Of a DNA stretch of 33,749 nucleotides, positions 6,971 through 16,068 are shown in pieces. The stretch is taken from NCBI GenBank assembly GCA_031553655.1, contig JAVBLG010000113.1, positions 1-33,749 on the forward strand. Direction: 5' to 3'. The notes under the pieces were generated by a model, which ran no database searches, had not been told where the DNA came from, and was given only the letters and a program-made list of their open reading frames with translations. The DNA is from JAVBLG01 sp031553655 (lineage in GTDB: Bacteria; Desulfobacterota; Desulfovibrionia; Desulfovibrionales; Desulfovibrionaceae). A program made the position numbers and the translations under genes. Numbering within the stretch: position 1 is the first letter of the stretch; each line of letters starts with the position of its first letter.

Positions 6971-8599
6971 CTATTTAACGAAAAAGCATTTGGGCCAAGT
7001 GCACAACTTGCACTGAGCGCAAAACCCGCCCTCGCCAAGGGCGGCCAATTCCGACCGGGTAAGTTTACGCCCGGCCAGAAGGCGCGGCAGCAAAATGTCA
7101 AAAAGAGTCGTTTTATAATACAGAGCACAGGCAGGAACACCAATAACCTGCACGTCATTCTCCGGTTTTTCACCCGGTATGCGTCCCACTAAAGACATTG
7201 TACCAGGCAGCACCGGCGCGCCGTAAAGCGCATCGCATAATCCGGCTTCGAGCAGGGCCGCCCTGGTTACATCATCGGGGTCCACGGAAAGTCCGCCAGT
7301 GGTAATCAGCAGATCGACTCCGGCCGCCCTCATCTCCTCTATGTCCCGCGCTATGTGGGCCTTGTCGTCGGGGGCGGTACGGGCCGAAACAATTTCGCAG
7401 TCGTATTTTTTCAGTTTGGCCGAAATTATGGGAATGAATTTGTCTTCGATCAACCCTTTGAAAACTTCGGTACCGGTCACTAAAATTCCGGCTTTAGCTT
7501 TGCGCAGAGGCGCTATGGAAAAAAGCGGGGCGGAAAGCACACTCAAAGCCGTCGCATAATCATCCTGTCCGATGAACAGGGGAATGACCCTGGTGCCCGC
7601 AAGTTCGGCCCCGGCTTCAATTATGGTTCCATCCTGACGGGTAGCGCACATGACGTCGCTGGTCATATTAAAGGCATTGAGACGGCTTTTGTCAATGCAC
7701 AACAGACCGCGTTGCTCCGCCTTGAAGTTGATTTTACCTTCTTTTGGCGGCAGAGAAAAACACACATTATTACCGGCCATGCGCCTGGCAAAATTTTCCA
7801 CGGCTTCATTTTCATGCACACCGGCGCTATCAGCGCCGTTTTCCACAGCCACATGAAAGCGCCCCATTTGTTGCAGGCGGCATACGTCAGACGCCGATAT
7901 GGTTTGCCCGGCCTTGAAAGCCGGATCTTTGAATTTGCCGGGAATAATCTGGGTCATGTCATGCAGGGCCTTGTGCCCAACCGCCTCTTCCACCGGCAGA
8001 ATCAAGGGGGCCGCCGCCCAGTTCAATTTTTCCGTCTGCACATGCGGGGCTTCACCCTGGCAGCCTCGGCAGACAGCTCCGTCTTCCAAAGGATAGGCTT
8101 CTTTGCAATGCGGGCATTCACCTATGGCAGCCATGGGGGAATGCCCCAGAAACTTTGGACGGATGCGCACAGGCCTGATGACGCAGATGCTGTCCCCGGC
8201 CGTTTCAAGTTCTTTCAGCAGTCTGTTTGAATCCTGTTCCCGCTTGGGTTTAAGCTTGAGCAGCCAGGCTTTTATTTCCGGATAAGCATCAAGTTTGTCC
8301 AGGGCTACATGCACCCTGAAGCCTTCACCGCTGAACTTGTCAAAAAGTGAAACAGCGTATTTGCCCAAATTGACAACTTTCATCCAATTGTTTCCGACGC
8401 TGCACAGAGTCAGCAGTTGCACAGCGTCGGGCAGGCATTTTTTGGTCTCCACAATCGCTTCAAAAAGAGTGCCCTCGGGAATAGCCCGCTGGGCCATGGC
8501 CACCATATAACCGCCAAGGAGCAGGCCAGGGGCGGGATAACCGTGAAAGGCGGCAGCGCGTTCCTTGAATTCCTCAAATGTGTATGGGCCTATGTTCAT
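6971..8599 (-). CDS. FmdE domain fused to MoeA/MogA-type molybdopterin-binding domain
   Basis: A 542-residue fusion. Residues 1-150 are an FmdE-family domain (FHGYPAPGL, then KKCLPDAVQLLTLCSVGN and LGKYAVSLF); the usual FHGHxCPG lacks its cysteine. A zinc ribbon follows (CPHC...CRGC, about 162-179). The second half is a molybdopterin-binding MoCF_biosynth domain with VTGTEVFKGLIEDKF, TTGGLSVDPDD and VIGVPACALYYKTT. The C-terminus carries a cysteine cluster CAQCKLCTWPKC (CX2CX2CX4C), which could bind metal or Fe-S. Fusions of this kind are sometimes labelled trehalose- or molybdopterin-binding; a role in molybdenum cofactor insertion or sensing is inferred. It follows epsC by 33 bp. Confidence 0.85.
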   Translation of the reverse strand: MNIGPYTFEEFKERAAAFHGYPAPGLLLGGYMVAMAQRAIPEGTLFEAIVETKKCLPDAVQLLTLCSVGNNWMKVVNLGKYAVSLFDKFSGEGFRVHVALDKLDAYPEIKAWLLKLKPKREQDSNRLLKELETAGDSICVIRPVRIRPKFLGHSPMAAIGECPHCKEAYPLEDGAVCRGCQGEAPHVQTEKLNWAAAPLILPVEEAVGHKALHDMTQIIPGKFKDPAFKAGQTISASDVCRLQQMGRFHVAVENGADSAGVHENEAVENFARRMAGNNVCFSLPPKEGKINFKAEQRGLLCIDKSRLNAFNMTSDVMCATRQDGTIIEAGAELAGTRVIPLFIGQDDYATALSVLSAPLFSIAPLRKAKAGILVTGTEVFKGLIEDKFIPIISAKLKKYDCEIVSARTAPDDKAHIARDIEEMRAAGVDLLITTGGLSVDPDDVTRAALLEAGLCDALYGAPVLPGTMSLVGRIPGEKPENDVQVIGVPACALYYKTTLFDILLPRLLAGRKLTRSELAALGEGGFCAQCKLCTWPKCFFVK

Positions 8600-8632
8600 A
8601 ATATTTTATTCCATAAGTATAACAAGAAACTA

Positions 8633-9577
8633 TTATTTGGATTTGGCGCCTGCGCCGTTCTGCCCGCCGTATTTTGAATTATTTCCTTGAGAAACCTTGC
8701 CTCCCGGCTCGACATCGTGCGTCACCCACACATTGCCGCCAATCACCGCGCCCTTGCCGATGGTGATGCGCCCGAGAATGGTTGCTCCGGCATAGACGGT
8801 GACATTATCTTCCAGAATGGGGTGACGTGGCACACCCTTCACCAACACGCCCTGATCATCCTTGGGAAAAGAAAGCGCCCCCAGGGTAACCCCCTGGTAA
8901 AGGCGGCAGGAGCGGCCGATATTGCAGGTCTCGCCGATAACCACGCCGGTGCCGTGATCAATGAAAAAGTCTTCGCCAATAGTGGCTCCGGGATGTATGT
9001 CGATTCCTGTGGCGGTATGGGCCATTTCCGAAATAATTCTGGGTATTACCGGCACATTGAGCTTGTAAAGTTCATGGGCGATGCGGTGGTGAATCATGGC
9101 GTGCATGGAGGGGTAGCAGAAAATCGTCTCGCCGGGGCTGGTGGCCGCCGGGTCGCCCTCATAGGCCGCCCTGGCATCGCCCGCCAGCAGACGACGTATT
9201 TCCGGCAGTAGCGTCATAAAAGACATGGCCGCTTCCATGGCGTCCTCATCGCACAGAGGGCAGCGAATCTCCTCGCTGGCACAGGCAAAACATCCTCCGC
9301 GCCGAATTTGATCTGTAAGCAAGCGAAATATTGAGTCAAGGTTGGCGGCAAGATGATAGCGCATGGACTCGCGCCGCACCGAAGATGCGCCGAAAAAGCC
9401 CGGAAAAATGGCCGCACGCAAACGATCCATAAGCTCTTTAAGCCGTTCGCGCGAGGGCATGGGCGCGTCATGCACACTGCGGTGCCACACCGTGTCCAAC
9501 GACTGTGGTGAGCACATTTTTTCAACTATATTGTCAAGCTCCGGTATACTGGAGCGTTCGGGAACCAATTTTTTCAT
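8633..9577 (-). CDS. epsC: Serine O-acetyltransferase (EpsC type)
   Basis: A 314-residue enzyme making O-acetylserine from serine and acetyl-CoA, the first step of cysteine synthesis. The N-terminal helical domain (1-180) is longer than in E. coli CysE, as in the EpsC group, and contains four cysteines in two pairs (CFACASEEIRCPLC, near 97-110). The C-terminal left-handed beta-helix has the expected hexapeptide repeats with catalytic and CoA residues: GIDIHPGATIGEDFFIDHGTG, VVIGETCNIG, YQGVTLGA and VYAGATILG. A clear ribosome site (GGGGAG) precedes the ATG. It lies between the acyltransferase fusion and FmdE-MoeA genes in a same-strand run. Confidence 0.93.
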   Translation of the reverse strand: MKKLVPERSSIPELDNIVEKMCSPQSLDTVWHRSVHDAPMPSRERLKELMDRLRAAIFPGFFGASSVRRESMRYHLAANLDSIFRLLTDQIRRGGCFACASEEIRCPLCDEDAMEAAMSFMTLLPEIRRLLAGDARAAYEGDPAATSPGETIFCYPSMHAMIHHRIAHELYKLNVPVIPRIISEMAHTATGIDIHPGATIGEDFFIDHGTGVVIGETCNIGRSCRLYQGVTLGALSFPKDDQGVLVKGVPRHPILEDNVTVYAGATILGRITIGKGAVIGGNVWVTHDVEPGGKVSQGNNSKYGGQNGAGAKSK

Positions 9578-9651
9578 TTTCGTCTCCCCTATTACAATTT
9601 AAACTTGAAACCGCCGGTCCGGCAAGTCGCTCTGTTTTTATCTGACGGCAA

Positions 9652-11478
9652 CTACATTTTAATAAACTTGCCCGGAGCCTCGGCCCGCAACACAGCCACT
9701 TCAGGACATTTTTGCCGTAAAAGATTCATTGCCTCCTCTGGCGCGCCATCCTTATCAAGAATGACACAACGCAAAGGCAGGGTATTTTCGGCTGTTTCCA
9801 GCATGTGTCGTAAAATCTCGGCATTCCCGACAAAAACATTGCATCCGCAGCTGGACACGGTGCGCGCCAGCAATTGCTTCGGAGCGCAGGCCACAGGTAA
9901 GCCGCAGGCCAAAGGCATAACCACTCCGGCCAGAAGGCCCAGCATGGTATGGGGCGCAAGGGCTGCAAAAATGGAAATTTCCTTTACATTATTTGCTGTT
10001 AACGCCGCGCCAAGCGCCTCAAGCCCTACAAGAAGAGTTTCATGGGTAACGGTTTCCACAACAAAATCGCCGGAACCCGTAACCGGCAAAGCGGCCGCCG
10101 GTGTACCGGTGTCTTCAGTGCCCACCGGACCGGCAAAGGAACTCATATAACCCACGCGCAAGTCGGACTTGCCGAAATCTTCCCACAGCACCGGGCTTAT
10201 CGTATCGGGCAGCACCGGAAGCTCTTCGGCGCAAACCACGCCTAAAGCAACCTTGCCCGCCCAGCCTTGCCAGGCTTCCTGGTTCATGGCCGGAGGCAGG
10301 AACAGCGGAATCGCGCCCTGATCCAAACAAGCCAGAAAGGCGGCCATGGCCGTTGGCCCGGCCGGAAGGGCAATAGCCACCATTTGAGACTCTTTGGGGG
10401 CATCTTTTTCTATTTTTCTGGTCAATGCCTTGGAAAAACTAAGAATGTCACGACGAGAAAATATATGCCCGGCCGCGCCGTCCCACACATCTCCGTGGCG
10501 GGTGGCCGCCAGATGCACCGGCAGTCTGGGCGGCATGGCTAACTTTACCTTTTTAAGCAAAAATTCCGGGCTGTGCTCTTCCTTTTGCGCGGCCTGAGCC
10601 GCCTGGGTGGCAGCCAGCTTTTCCGCTATGCCCTGATCAATAAGATCAGGAACATCGGGTTTGGGTTGGGCCGGGGGAATAGGTCCCGGCGGGGCCGGTT
10701 TGGGAATGGGTTCGGCCTTTTTGGGTTCACCTTCGCGAGGCACAAGCGGCATATTATGAGAGGCCATGCCAGGAATAACCGGAACAATGGAGGCGCTGTG
10801 CTGGCGGGCGTTGAACCAGCCGGACAGCAGATCATTAATCCTTTCCGGCCCGGCCAGATCTGCTTCCAGCGGTTGGTAGCGGCGCAGCACAATGCTGATA
10901 TGCCGCCTCGGCAGCAGCGGCCCCAGACACAGGCAAGGCAGAAGTCGCGCCATAGTGCCGGTAAGGGCCGGGCCGTCGCTTCCGCAGGAATAGCAGGAAA
11001 AGCGGCTGCCCCACATGCCTTCCACGCGCACCAGCACCATTTCGGGCAAGGGGTGTCCCTGCTCGTGCAGCTTCACCAGTATGTCATGCACGATGCCGCG
11101 GCCCTCCAAAACGTCAACGCCGGCGGTCTGCAAACGCCCGGCGGGCCATATCAGCACGTTTTCGCCCGAATTCAGCACATGAGCCGCTCCTGAAGCCAGA
11201 GCGGAGCCGTCAGCATCGTCCGGAGATTTTTTCAAAGGCCGAAGCTTCGAGGCAATGGCGCGCAGGGCGCGCAGGCCATCGTGATCAAGCACTGGCCTGG
11301 GGTTTAAATGGGCAAATCGGGAATATACCAGCAAGGGATCGATCAGGCCGGGGTTGTTGGACAGAATCATGTATGGCCCCGGCTGATCCGCGCCCGGCAT
11401 GGGATCGCCCTGAACCGTAACGCCATAGCGCCGGGACAAAATAAAATTAAGCCATAAGCTCAAGCTGTCGCTTGCCAT
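9652..11478 (-). CDS. PlsC-like acyltransferase fused to degenerate AMP-binding domain
   Basis: A 608-residue protein resembling the acyltransferase/acyl-ACP synthetase (Aas) layout. Residues about 1-250 look like a glycerophosphate acyltransferase, but the HX4D motif reads NNPGLID (His replaced by Asn) and the FPEGTR motif reads WPAGRL. A Pro/Lys-rich linker (about 258-290) follows. Residues about 310-608 resemble the N-terminal part of an AMP-forming ligase (HGDVWDGAAGHIFSRRDI, LPAGPTAMAAFLACLDQGAIPLFLPP in pieces, VTHETLL). The phosphate loop TSGTTGxPK and the C-terminal lysine domain are absent. It may have lost catalysis or use other chemistry. GGGAG precedes the ATG, 27 bp after hom. 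Confidence 0.72.
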   Translation of the reverse strand: MASDSLSLWLNFILSRRYGVTVQGDPMPGADQPGPYMILSNNPGLIDPLLVYSRFAHLNPRPVLDHDGLRALRAIASKLRPLKKSPDDADGSALASGAAHVLNSGENVLIWPAGRLQTAGVDVLEGRGIVHDILVKLHEQGHPLPEMVLVRVEGMWGSRFSCYSCGSDGPALTGTMARLLPCLCLGPLLPRRHISIVLRRYQPLEADLAGPERINDLLSGWFNARQHSASIVPVIPGMASHNMPLVPREGEPKKAEPIPKPAPPGPIPPAQPKPDVPDLIDQGIAEKLAATQAAQAAQKEEHSPEFLLKKVKLAMPPRLPVHLAATRHGDVWDGAAGHIFSRRDILSFSKALTRKIEKDAPKESQMVAIALPAGPTAMAAFLACLDQGAIPLFLPPAMNQEAWQGWAGKVALGVVCAEELPVLPDTISPVLWEDFGKSDLRVGYMSSFAGPVGTEDTGTPAAALPVTGSGDFVVETVTHETLLVGLEALGAALTANNVKEISIFAALAPHTMLGLLAGVVMPLACGLPVACAPKQLLARTVSSCGCNVFVGNAEILRHMLETAENTLPLRCVILDKDGAPEEAMNLLRQKCPEVAVLRAEAPGKFIKM

Positions 11479-11505
11479 CTAGCAGTCTCCCGCCGCAAAA
11501 GAGAT

Positions 11506-12816
11506 TTAAGAACTTTTCCCCAAAATGCGATAATACACGGCCGGAGCGCGCAAAAGCCCGCTGTCCTGCATGTGCCTGGCTGCCGCCCGTATGGATTTGG
11601 CTTCGGCCTCATGGGTGGTAAGCACCAGGGGCACGCCGCCTGGTTCTTCGCTTTTCTGGATAACCTGGGCTATGCTTATGCCCTCCTGTGCCAAAGCCCC
11701 GGCCAGATCACGCAGCACACCGGGGTTTTCTTGCACCATGGCGCGCATATAGTAGCAGCTTCGGGCCTCTTCGGGCGGGAAAATACTCGCTCGTCCGGGA
11801 TTCTGGGCCACAAATCCGGTATTGTTGGGTCGAGCCTGGCGAGCCACGGTAAGCACGTCGCCAAGCACAGCCGAAGCTGTGGGCAGATCCCCTGCCCCGC
11901 GCCCATGCATGAAGAGAGAGCCAACCGCATTGCCTTCCACACGCACCGCATTGAACGCGCCTCCCACTCTGGCCAGAAGGAAAGTGTGATGTACCAGCAT
12001 GGGGAAAACACCGGCTTCGATTTTGCCGTCTTCTTCGCAGGCCATCCCCAAAAGCTTGATGCGATATCCGAATTCGCGGGCAAAGGCTATATCCAGCTTG
12101 TCCAGATTCCTTATGCCGCGAATGGGCATTTCAGCGAAGGGATAATCAACGCCCCAAGCCAGACGGATCAGCAACACCAGCTTGTGGGCCGCGTCGTGCC
12201 CGTCGATGTCCAGGCTGGGATCGGCCTCGGCATAGCCTTTGGCCCCGGCGTCGGCCAGGGCTGAAGCAAAATCAAGTCCGGAAGAAGTCATTTCCGACAA
12301 GATATAGTTGCTGGTTCCGTTGAGAATGCCCACCAAAGATCTGATGCGGTTGCCGGCCAGACTTTCGCGCAGGGTCTGCACAATGGGAATGCCCCCGGCC
12401 ACGCTGGCTTCGTATTGCAGGGCGAGGCCTTTTTCCGCCGCCTTGGTGAATAACCCGGCTCCCTTCTCGGCCAGCAGCGCCTTGTTGGCGGTGACAATGT
12501 GCTTGCCCCGGTCAAGGGCGCGATCAATGAGCGCCAGGGGGGCATCTATGCCGCCCATGAGTTCCACAACCAGTTCTATGTCGGAATCGTCCGCCAGTTC
12601 GGCATAGTCGGTAACAATGGTTAGTCCAGGGGGCAATTCCACGGCGCGAGCACGCTTTGCGTCGCGCACCAGGGCTTTTTTAACCACAATGTCTCGTCCC
12701 ACGCGCTGGCGTACAACATCGGCGTTCTCCCGCAGAGCCTTGAGCAGCCCGCACCCGACAGTACCCAGTCCGGCAATGCCTATTACCAATGGATTATCAG
12801 CTTTATTCGTCTTCAA
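11506..12816 (-). CDS. hom: Homoserine dehydrogenase (TTG start)
   Basis: A 436-residue NAD(P)-dependent homoserine dehydrogenase, which reduces aspartate semialdehyde to homoserine for threonine and methionine. The Rossmann motif is GIAGLGTVGCGLL (13-25); the central domain has SVAGGIPIVQTLRE, NGTSNYILSEM, and GYAEADPSLDIDGHDAAHKL with the catalytic Asp/Lys region; a C-terminal ACT domain (about 350-430) suggests feedback control by threonine. The start codon is TTG at 12816, supported by GGAGGG five bases upstream and by the exact position of the dinucleotide fold. It overlaps the 3' end of the aminotransferase gene by 14 bp, indicating coupled translation. Confidence 0.95.
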   Translation of the reverse strand: MKTNKADNPLVIGIAGLGTVGCGLLKALRENADVVRQRVGRDIVVKKALVRDAKRARAVELPPGLTIVTDYAELADDSDIELVVELMGGIDAPLALIDRALDRGKHIVTANKALLAEKGAGLFTKAAEKGLALQYEASVAGGIPIVQTLRESLAGNRIRSLVGILNGTSNYILSEMTSSGLDFASALADAGAKGYAEADPSLDIDGHDAAHKLVLLIRLAWGVDYPFAEMPIRGIRNLDKLDIAFAREFGYRIKLLGMACEEDGKIEAGVFPMLVHHTFLLARVGGAFNAVRVEGNAVGSLFMHGRGAGDLPTASAVLGDVLTVARQARPNNTGFVAQNPGRASIFPPEEARSCYYMRAMVQENPGVLRDLAGALAQEGISIAQVIQKSEEPGGVPLVLTTHEAEAKSIRAAARHMQDSGLLRAPAVYYRILGKSS

Positions 12817-13999
12817 TTTGCCCTCCAGAACCGGAAAGAGCTTTGCGTATGCCCCTCACGGCCTGCTTGGTACGATGTTCATTTTCAATAAGAGCGAAGC
12901 GCACATGATCGTCGCCGTAAGATCCAAAGCCAAGTCCCGGTGAAACCGCTACCTGGCCTTCGGTGAGCAGCAGCTTGGAAAATTCCACCGAACCCATTTT
13001 GCGGAAAGCCTCGGGAATACGCGCCCACACAAACATGGTGGCCTTTGGCGGCGGCACTTCCCAGCCGATGCGGTTGAGTCCGTCAATAAGCACGTCTCTT
13101 CTTTTGCGGTAAACATCGCATATTTCGGTCACGCAGTCCTGCGGGCCGTTGAGAGCCACTGTGGAAGCTATTTGTATTGGCTGGAAAATACCGTAGTCAA
13201 GGTAACTTTTTATACGGGTAAGAGCCTTGACCAACTCGCGGTTGCCCACGCAAAAGCCCATGCGCCAGCCGGGCATGGAATAACTTTTGGACAAGGTGTA
13301 AAACTCCACGCCAACGTCTTTGGCCCCGGCCGCCTGCAAAAAGCTGGGGGCGCGGTAGCCGTCGAAAACCAGATCGGCATAAGCCAGATCATGCACAACC
13401 CATATATTGTGCTCTTTGGCAAAATCCACAACCTTTTGGAAAAACTCCAGTGAGGTGGTTTCCGTTGTGGGGTTGTGCGGGTAGCAGATAAAAAGTACCT
13501 TGGGGCGAGGCCAGGTCTGGCGGGTGGCCGTGAGCAGATCTTCAAAAAAATCGCGGCCCGGCCCTATGGGCACACTGCGCACGTCGGCTCCGGCAATGAT
13601 GGGGGCGTAAGTATGTATGGGATAGGTGGGATCAGGAGCGAAAACCACATCGCCGGGAGAAAGCATAGCCAGAGAAAGATGCGCCAGCCCTTCCTTGGAG
13701 CCGATGGTGGCTACAGCTTCGCTTTCGGGATCGAGATAAACTTCGTAATTTCGGGCGTACCAGTCGCAAATTGCCTTGCGCAAATTGGGTATGCCCCGGG
13801 ACACAGAATAGCGGTGGTTCACGGATTTTTGAGCCGCTTCCACCAGTTTTTCCACAATATGCGGGGGCGTGGCCAGATCAGGATTGCCCATGCCCATATC
13901 CACAATATCGATATTCTGGCGTCTCAGTTGCATTTTTAATTCGCCGACCACGGAAAAAACGTAGGGCGGCAGACGATGCATGCGTGGAAAGTCGCTCAT
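12803..13999 (-). CDS. alaC: Class I aminotransferase, AlaC-like
   Basis: A 398-residue PLP-dependent fold-type I aminotransferase. GMGNPDLATPP (about 38-48), YSVSRGIPNLRKAI, PDPTYPIH and the PLP lysine in YTLSKSYSMPGWRMGF match the AlaC/YfdZ alanine transaminase group, which is close to LL-diaminopimelate aminotransferase. An arginine near the C-terminus (HVRFALIENEHR) is the usual carboxylate-binding residue. The ATG at 13999 has AAGGA eight bases upstream; an in-frame start six codons earlier has none. Overlap with hom suggests a job in the aspartate or alanine-pyruvate network. The exact substrate is not determined by the sequence. Confidence 0.88.
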   Translation of the reverse strand: MSDFPRMHRLPPYVFSVVGELKMQLRRQNIDIVDMGMGNPDLATPPHIVEKLVEAAQKSVNHRYSVSRGIPNLRKAICDWYARNYEVYLDPESEAVATIGSKEGLAHLSLAMLSPGDVVFAPDPTYPIHTYAPIIAGADVRSVPIGPGRDFFEDLLTATRQTWPRPKVLFICYPHNPTTETTSLEFFQKVVDFAKEHNIWVVHDLAYADLVFDGYRAPSFLQAAGAKDVGVEFYTLSKSYSMPGWRMGFCVGNRELVKALTRIKSYLDYGIFQPIQIASTVALNGPQDCVTEICDVYRKRRDVLIDGLNRIGWEVPPPKATMFVWARIPEAFRKMGSVEFSKLLLTEGQVAVSPGLGFGSYGDDHVRFALIENEHRTKQAVRGIRKALSGSGGQIEDE

Positions 14000-14026
14000 A
14001 AATATTCCTTGTCTCATTGATGGCCC

Positions 14027-14046
14027 GGGGCCGGCACGCCGGCCCC
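14027..14046. other. GC-rich hairpin in the aminotransferase leader
   Basis: GGGGCCGGC (14027-14035) pairs perfectly with GCCGGCCCC (14038-14046) across a 2-nt loop. It lies 27 bp upstream of the alaC-like start and has no T-run on either side. It may be a leader hairpin or part of an end-of-gene structure. Confidence 0.55.
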
Positions 14047-14186
14047 GATGATGGCTGATTTTATTTTATCCCTGTCAGCCTATAGTCGGCATTGTGAAAA
14101 GTAAACAGCTTTATTGACGGAACAGGGCTGACGCATCTTGTTTTGCATACTAACAAAATCATCCGGTTAAGGCGATTAGTCGCAGC

Positions 14187-14300
14187 GTTTGCGCGATTTG
14201 AGTACGGCGTCACTCCGCTCCGCCTAGTTACGAATGCTAACGCATTCGGGCACTTGCTGATGCAAGTGCCTCGGGCCTCCGCGCTGAAGCGCGTCAGCCC
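14187..14300 (-). repeat. Family B multi-hairpin element, copy B5
   Basis: On the minus strand: H1 (CGCGC/GCGCG within 14280-14293, extended by GGGC/GCCC at 14273 and 14297), H2 GGCACTTGC/GCAAGTGCC (14249-14257/14262-14270), H3 CGAATGC/GCATTCG (14231-14237/14242-14248), then TAAC, an H4-like GGCG...CGCC segment and a tail. H3 pairs perfectly but differs in sequence from B1 and B4. Bases 14187-14224 match 26904-26941 at 36 of 38 positions. The stretch 13999-14343 holds no gene; this element and the hairpin at 14027 are its content. Confidence 0.75.
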
Positions 14301-14343
14301 TGATTGGCGGAAGCCTGCCGGTAGTTTTTTCCCGGAGAGGAGT

Positions 14344-14811
14344 CTATTGAAAAAGATAACCGTACTTCACCGCAATACCGTCGGTGCGTTCCACTATTTT
14401 GGCGGCCAGAGCGTCCACGTCTTCCATGCCTATGGCTCCCACGTCGCGCGAAAGCAGATAGCCGAGATGTCCTTCGCTCTGGCTGAAAGTCCAGATCAGC
14501 GAGTATACCGTTCCTATGCCGGGGCGGCTGGGAAATTCGTTCTGCGTGGTCAGAATAAGGCGCATTTTGGGCACATCTTTTTCATTAAGGGTAAAAAGAT
14601 TGCTGCCGTTGAACAGTTCTTTGAGTTTTGTGGAAAAACGCGAGCCGATACTGTCCGAACCCTCGTGAATAACAGTTATTACCGTGCTGCGTTCCACGGA
14701 TTTGCCCGGTTTGTCCGGAGCGGGCCTGCCCGGCTGGGCATCGGCGGCGAAAGCCGGGGCGCACATGGCCAAGGTAAGAACAAGGGCGGCGACATAGGTT
14801 GCGTATTTCAT
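14344..14811 (-). CDS. Small exported protein of unknown function
   Basis: A 155-residue protein with a clear signal peptide (MKYATYVAALVLTLAMCAPAFAA, cleavage likely after AFA, about residue 22) followed by a Pro-rich spacer and a mixed alpha/beta domain (TVITVIHEGSD, IGSRFSTKLKELFN, MRLILTTQNEF, VYSLIWTFSQ). The motif order suggests a small periplasmic domain, but I do not recognise the family. GGAGG precedes the ATG. It begins 16 bp after the MFS transporter gene on the same strand, so it is probably cotranscribed and may act with the transporter. Confidence 0.75.
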   Translation of the reverse strand: MKYATYVAALVLTLAMCAPAFAADAQPGRPAPDKPGKSVERSTVITVIHEGSDSIGSRFSTKLKELFNGSNLFTLNEKDVPKMRLILTTQNEFPSRPGIGTVYSLIWTFSQSEGHLGYLLSRDVGAIGMEDVDALAAKIVERTDGIAVKYGYLFQ

Positions 14812-14827
14812 TTTTTCCTCCGATATA

Positions 14828-16021
14828 TCAATTTTTGCCGGCCATTTTTATCTGGCCGTCAATTAGTTGCGTAAGCAGCAGGGATAAAACGGTAAGCCCC
14901 GCTCCCATATAAAATGTGATGCGGTAATCGATCAACCATAACATGCCCCCAAGGGCGGGCACAACCACCGCCGAAATATGATTTACGGTAACGCCCACAG
15001 CCATGCTTGGAGCAATATCCGCCGGGTCGGCTATTTTCTGGAAAAAAGTCCGCACCGCAATGGCAAAATTATAAATTAATTGATCAACAATATAAAGCAA
15101 TCCGGCCACTATGTGGCTGTCGGTGAGCGCATAACCCATAAAAATAAAAATGGCGCTGAAATACTCCAGGCTCAAAAGTTTGCGCTCGCCAAAACGGTTT
15201 ATGGCCTTGCCTATGAGCGGGTTCAAAAACCAGTTGACAGTATTGTTAATCATGAAAAGAATAGTTATGGAAACAATGCTGTAGCCGAAACGGTCCACCA
15301 GAAGGAAAATGGAAAATACCGTAAAAATCTGCCTTCTGGCTCCGGCAAGCATGGTAAGGGCGTAAAAAAGCCAATATTTCGTCCTCAGCACCATTCCGCG
15401 CCTCTGCTTAGGCAGACTTTTGGTATCCGGCAAGTGGGTCAGACCGTAAATTCCGGCCCCCAGGCCCAGCAGCCCGGCAGCCGCGAACATGTGCCGGAAC
15501 TCCAAAAAAGACGCACAAAGCAGCACAAAGGCCCCGGCGGCTATGTTCACGCCGGCAGTGATACCCCGCAGTCGCCCCATAACCAAGGGGGCTTCCACAA
15601 AGCTGTAAGCCTGTAGAATAAGTGACTGGTTGACGGTCTCAAAATAGTGGAATCCCATGGAAAGAATAAACGTGCAGACCACCAGTCCGGAGTAGGAAGG
15701 AAAAAAACCGGTAAGCAGCACACCCAGGCCCAGAGTGGCTATGGAAAGCGCGGCCAGGGTCTGCTCGCGCATAAAAGCCAGGAACAGAATAACTCCAACC
15801 CCAAGCAGGCCCGGAACTTCACGTATTGACTGCACAATACCGTTTTGCGCTCCGTTCAGCCCCACACCCTCCACTGCGAAGTTGGTGTAAATTGTGGACC
15901 AGACCTGAAAGGACACCATACTGCCCAAGGTGAGCGCAAACAAAAAAATATACATCTTCCTGCCGACTTCGGTGCCGAATTCGGAAGAGTCGAGCATTCC
16001 TGAAAATAGTTTTGACGACAT
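14828..16021 (-). CDS. Major facilitator superfamily transporter
   Basis: A 397-residue inner-membrane protein with about 12 hydrophobic segments and the MFS two-bundle layout; a basic cytoplasmic loop near the middle (DTKSLPKQRRGMVLRTKYW in pieces) joins the halves. GRLRGITAGVN and GKAINRFGERKLL resemble the loop 2-3 and 8-9 motifs of the superfamily. The ATG at 16021 was chosen over a TTG one codon earlier. The substrate cannot be assigned. It is divergent from the TPR/OB-fold exported protein and probably cotranscribed with the small exported protein behind it. Confidence 0.85.
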   Translation of the reverse strand: MSSKLFSGMLDSSEFGTEVGRKMYIFLFALTLGSMVSFQVWSTIYTNFAVEGVGLNGAQNGIVQSIREVPGLLGVGVILFLAFMREQTLAALSIATLGLGVLLTGFFPSYSGLVVCTFILSMGFHYFETVNQSLILQAYSFVEAPLVMGRLRGITAGVNIAAGAFVLLCASFLEFRHMFAAAGLLGLGAGIYGLTHLPDTKSLPKQRRGMVLRTKYWLFYALTMLAGARRQIFTVFSIFLLVDRFGYSIVSITILFMINNTVNWFLNPLIGKAINRFGERKLLSLEYFSAIFIFMGYALTDSHIVAGLLYIVDQLIYNFAIAVRTFFQKIADPADIAPSMAVGVTVNHISAVVVPALGGMLWLIDYRITFYMGAGLTVLSLLLTQLIDGQIKMAGKN

Positions 16022-16068
16022 CAAAATTCCAAATTGTTGAGCAAACCCGCTTCAAAAAATTGCGCTTG

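Noticed and set aside
14143..14874. A 243-codon plus-strand open frame over the small exported protein gene
   Set aside because: It runs through element B5 and antisense to a gene with signal peptide and ribosome site; its translation has no domain pattern and is a frame shadow.
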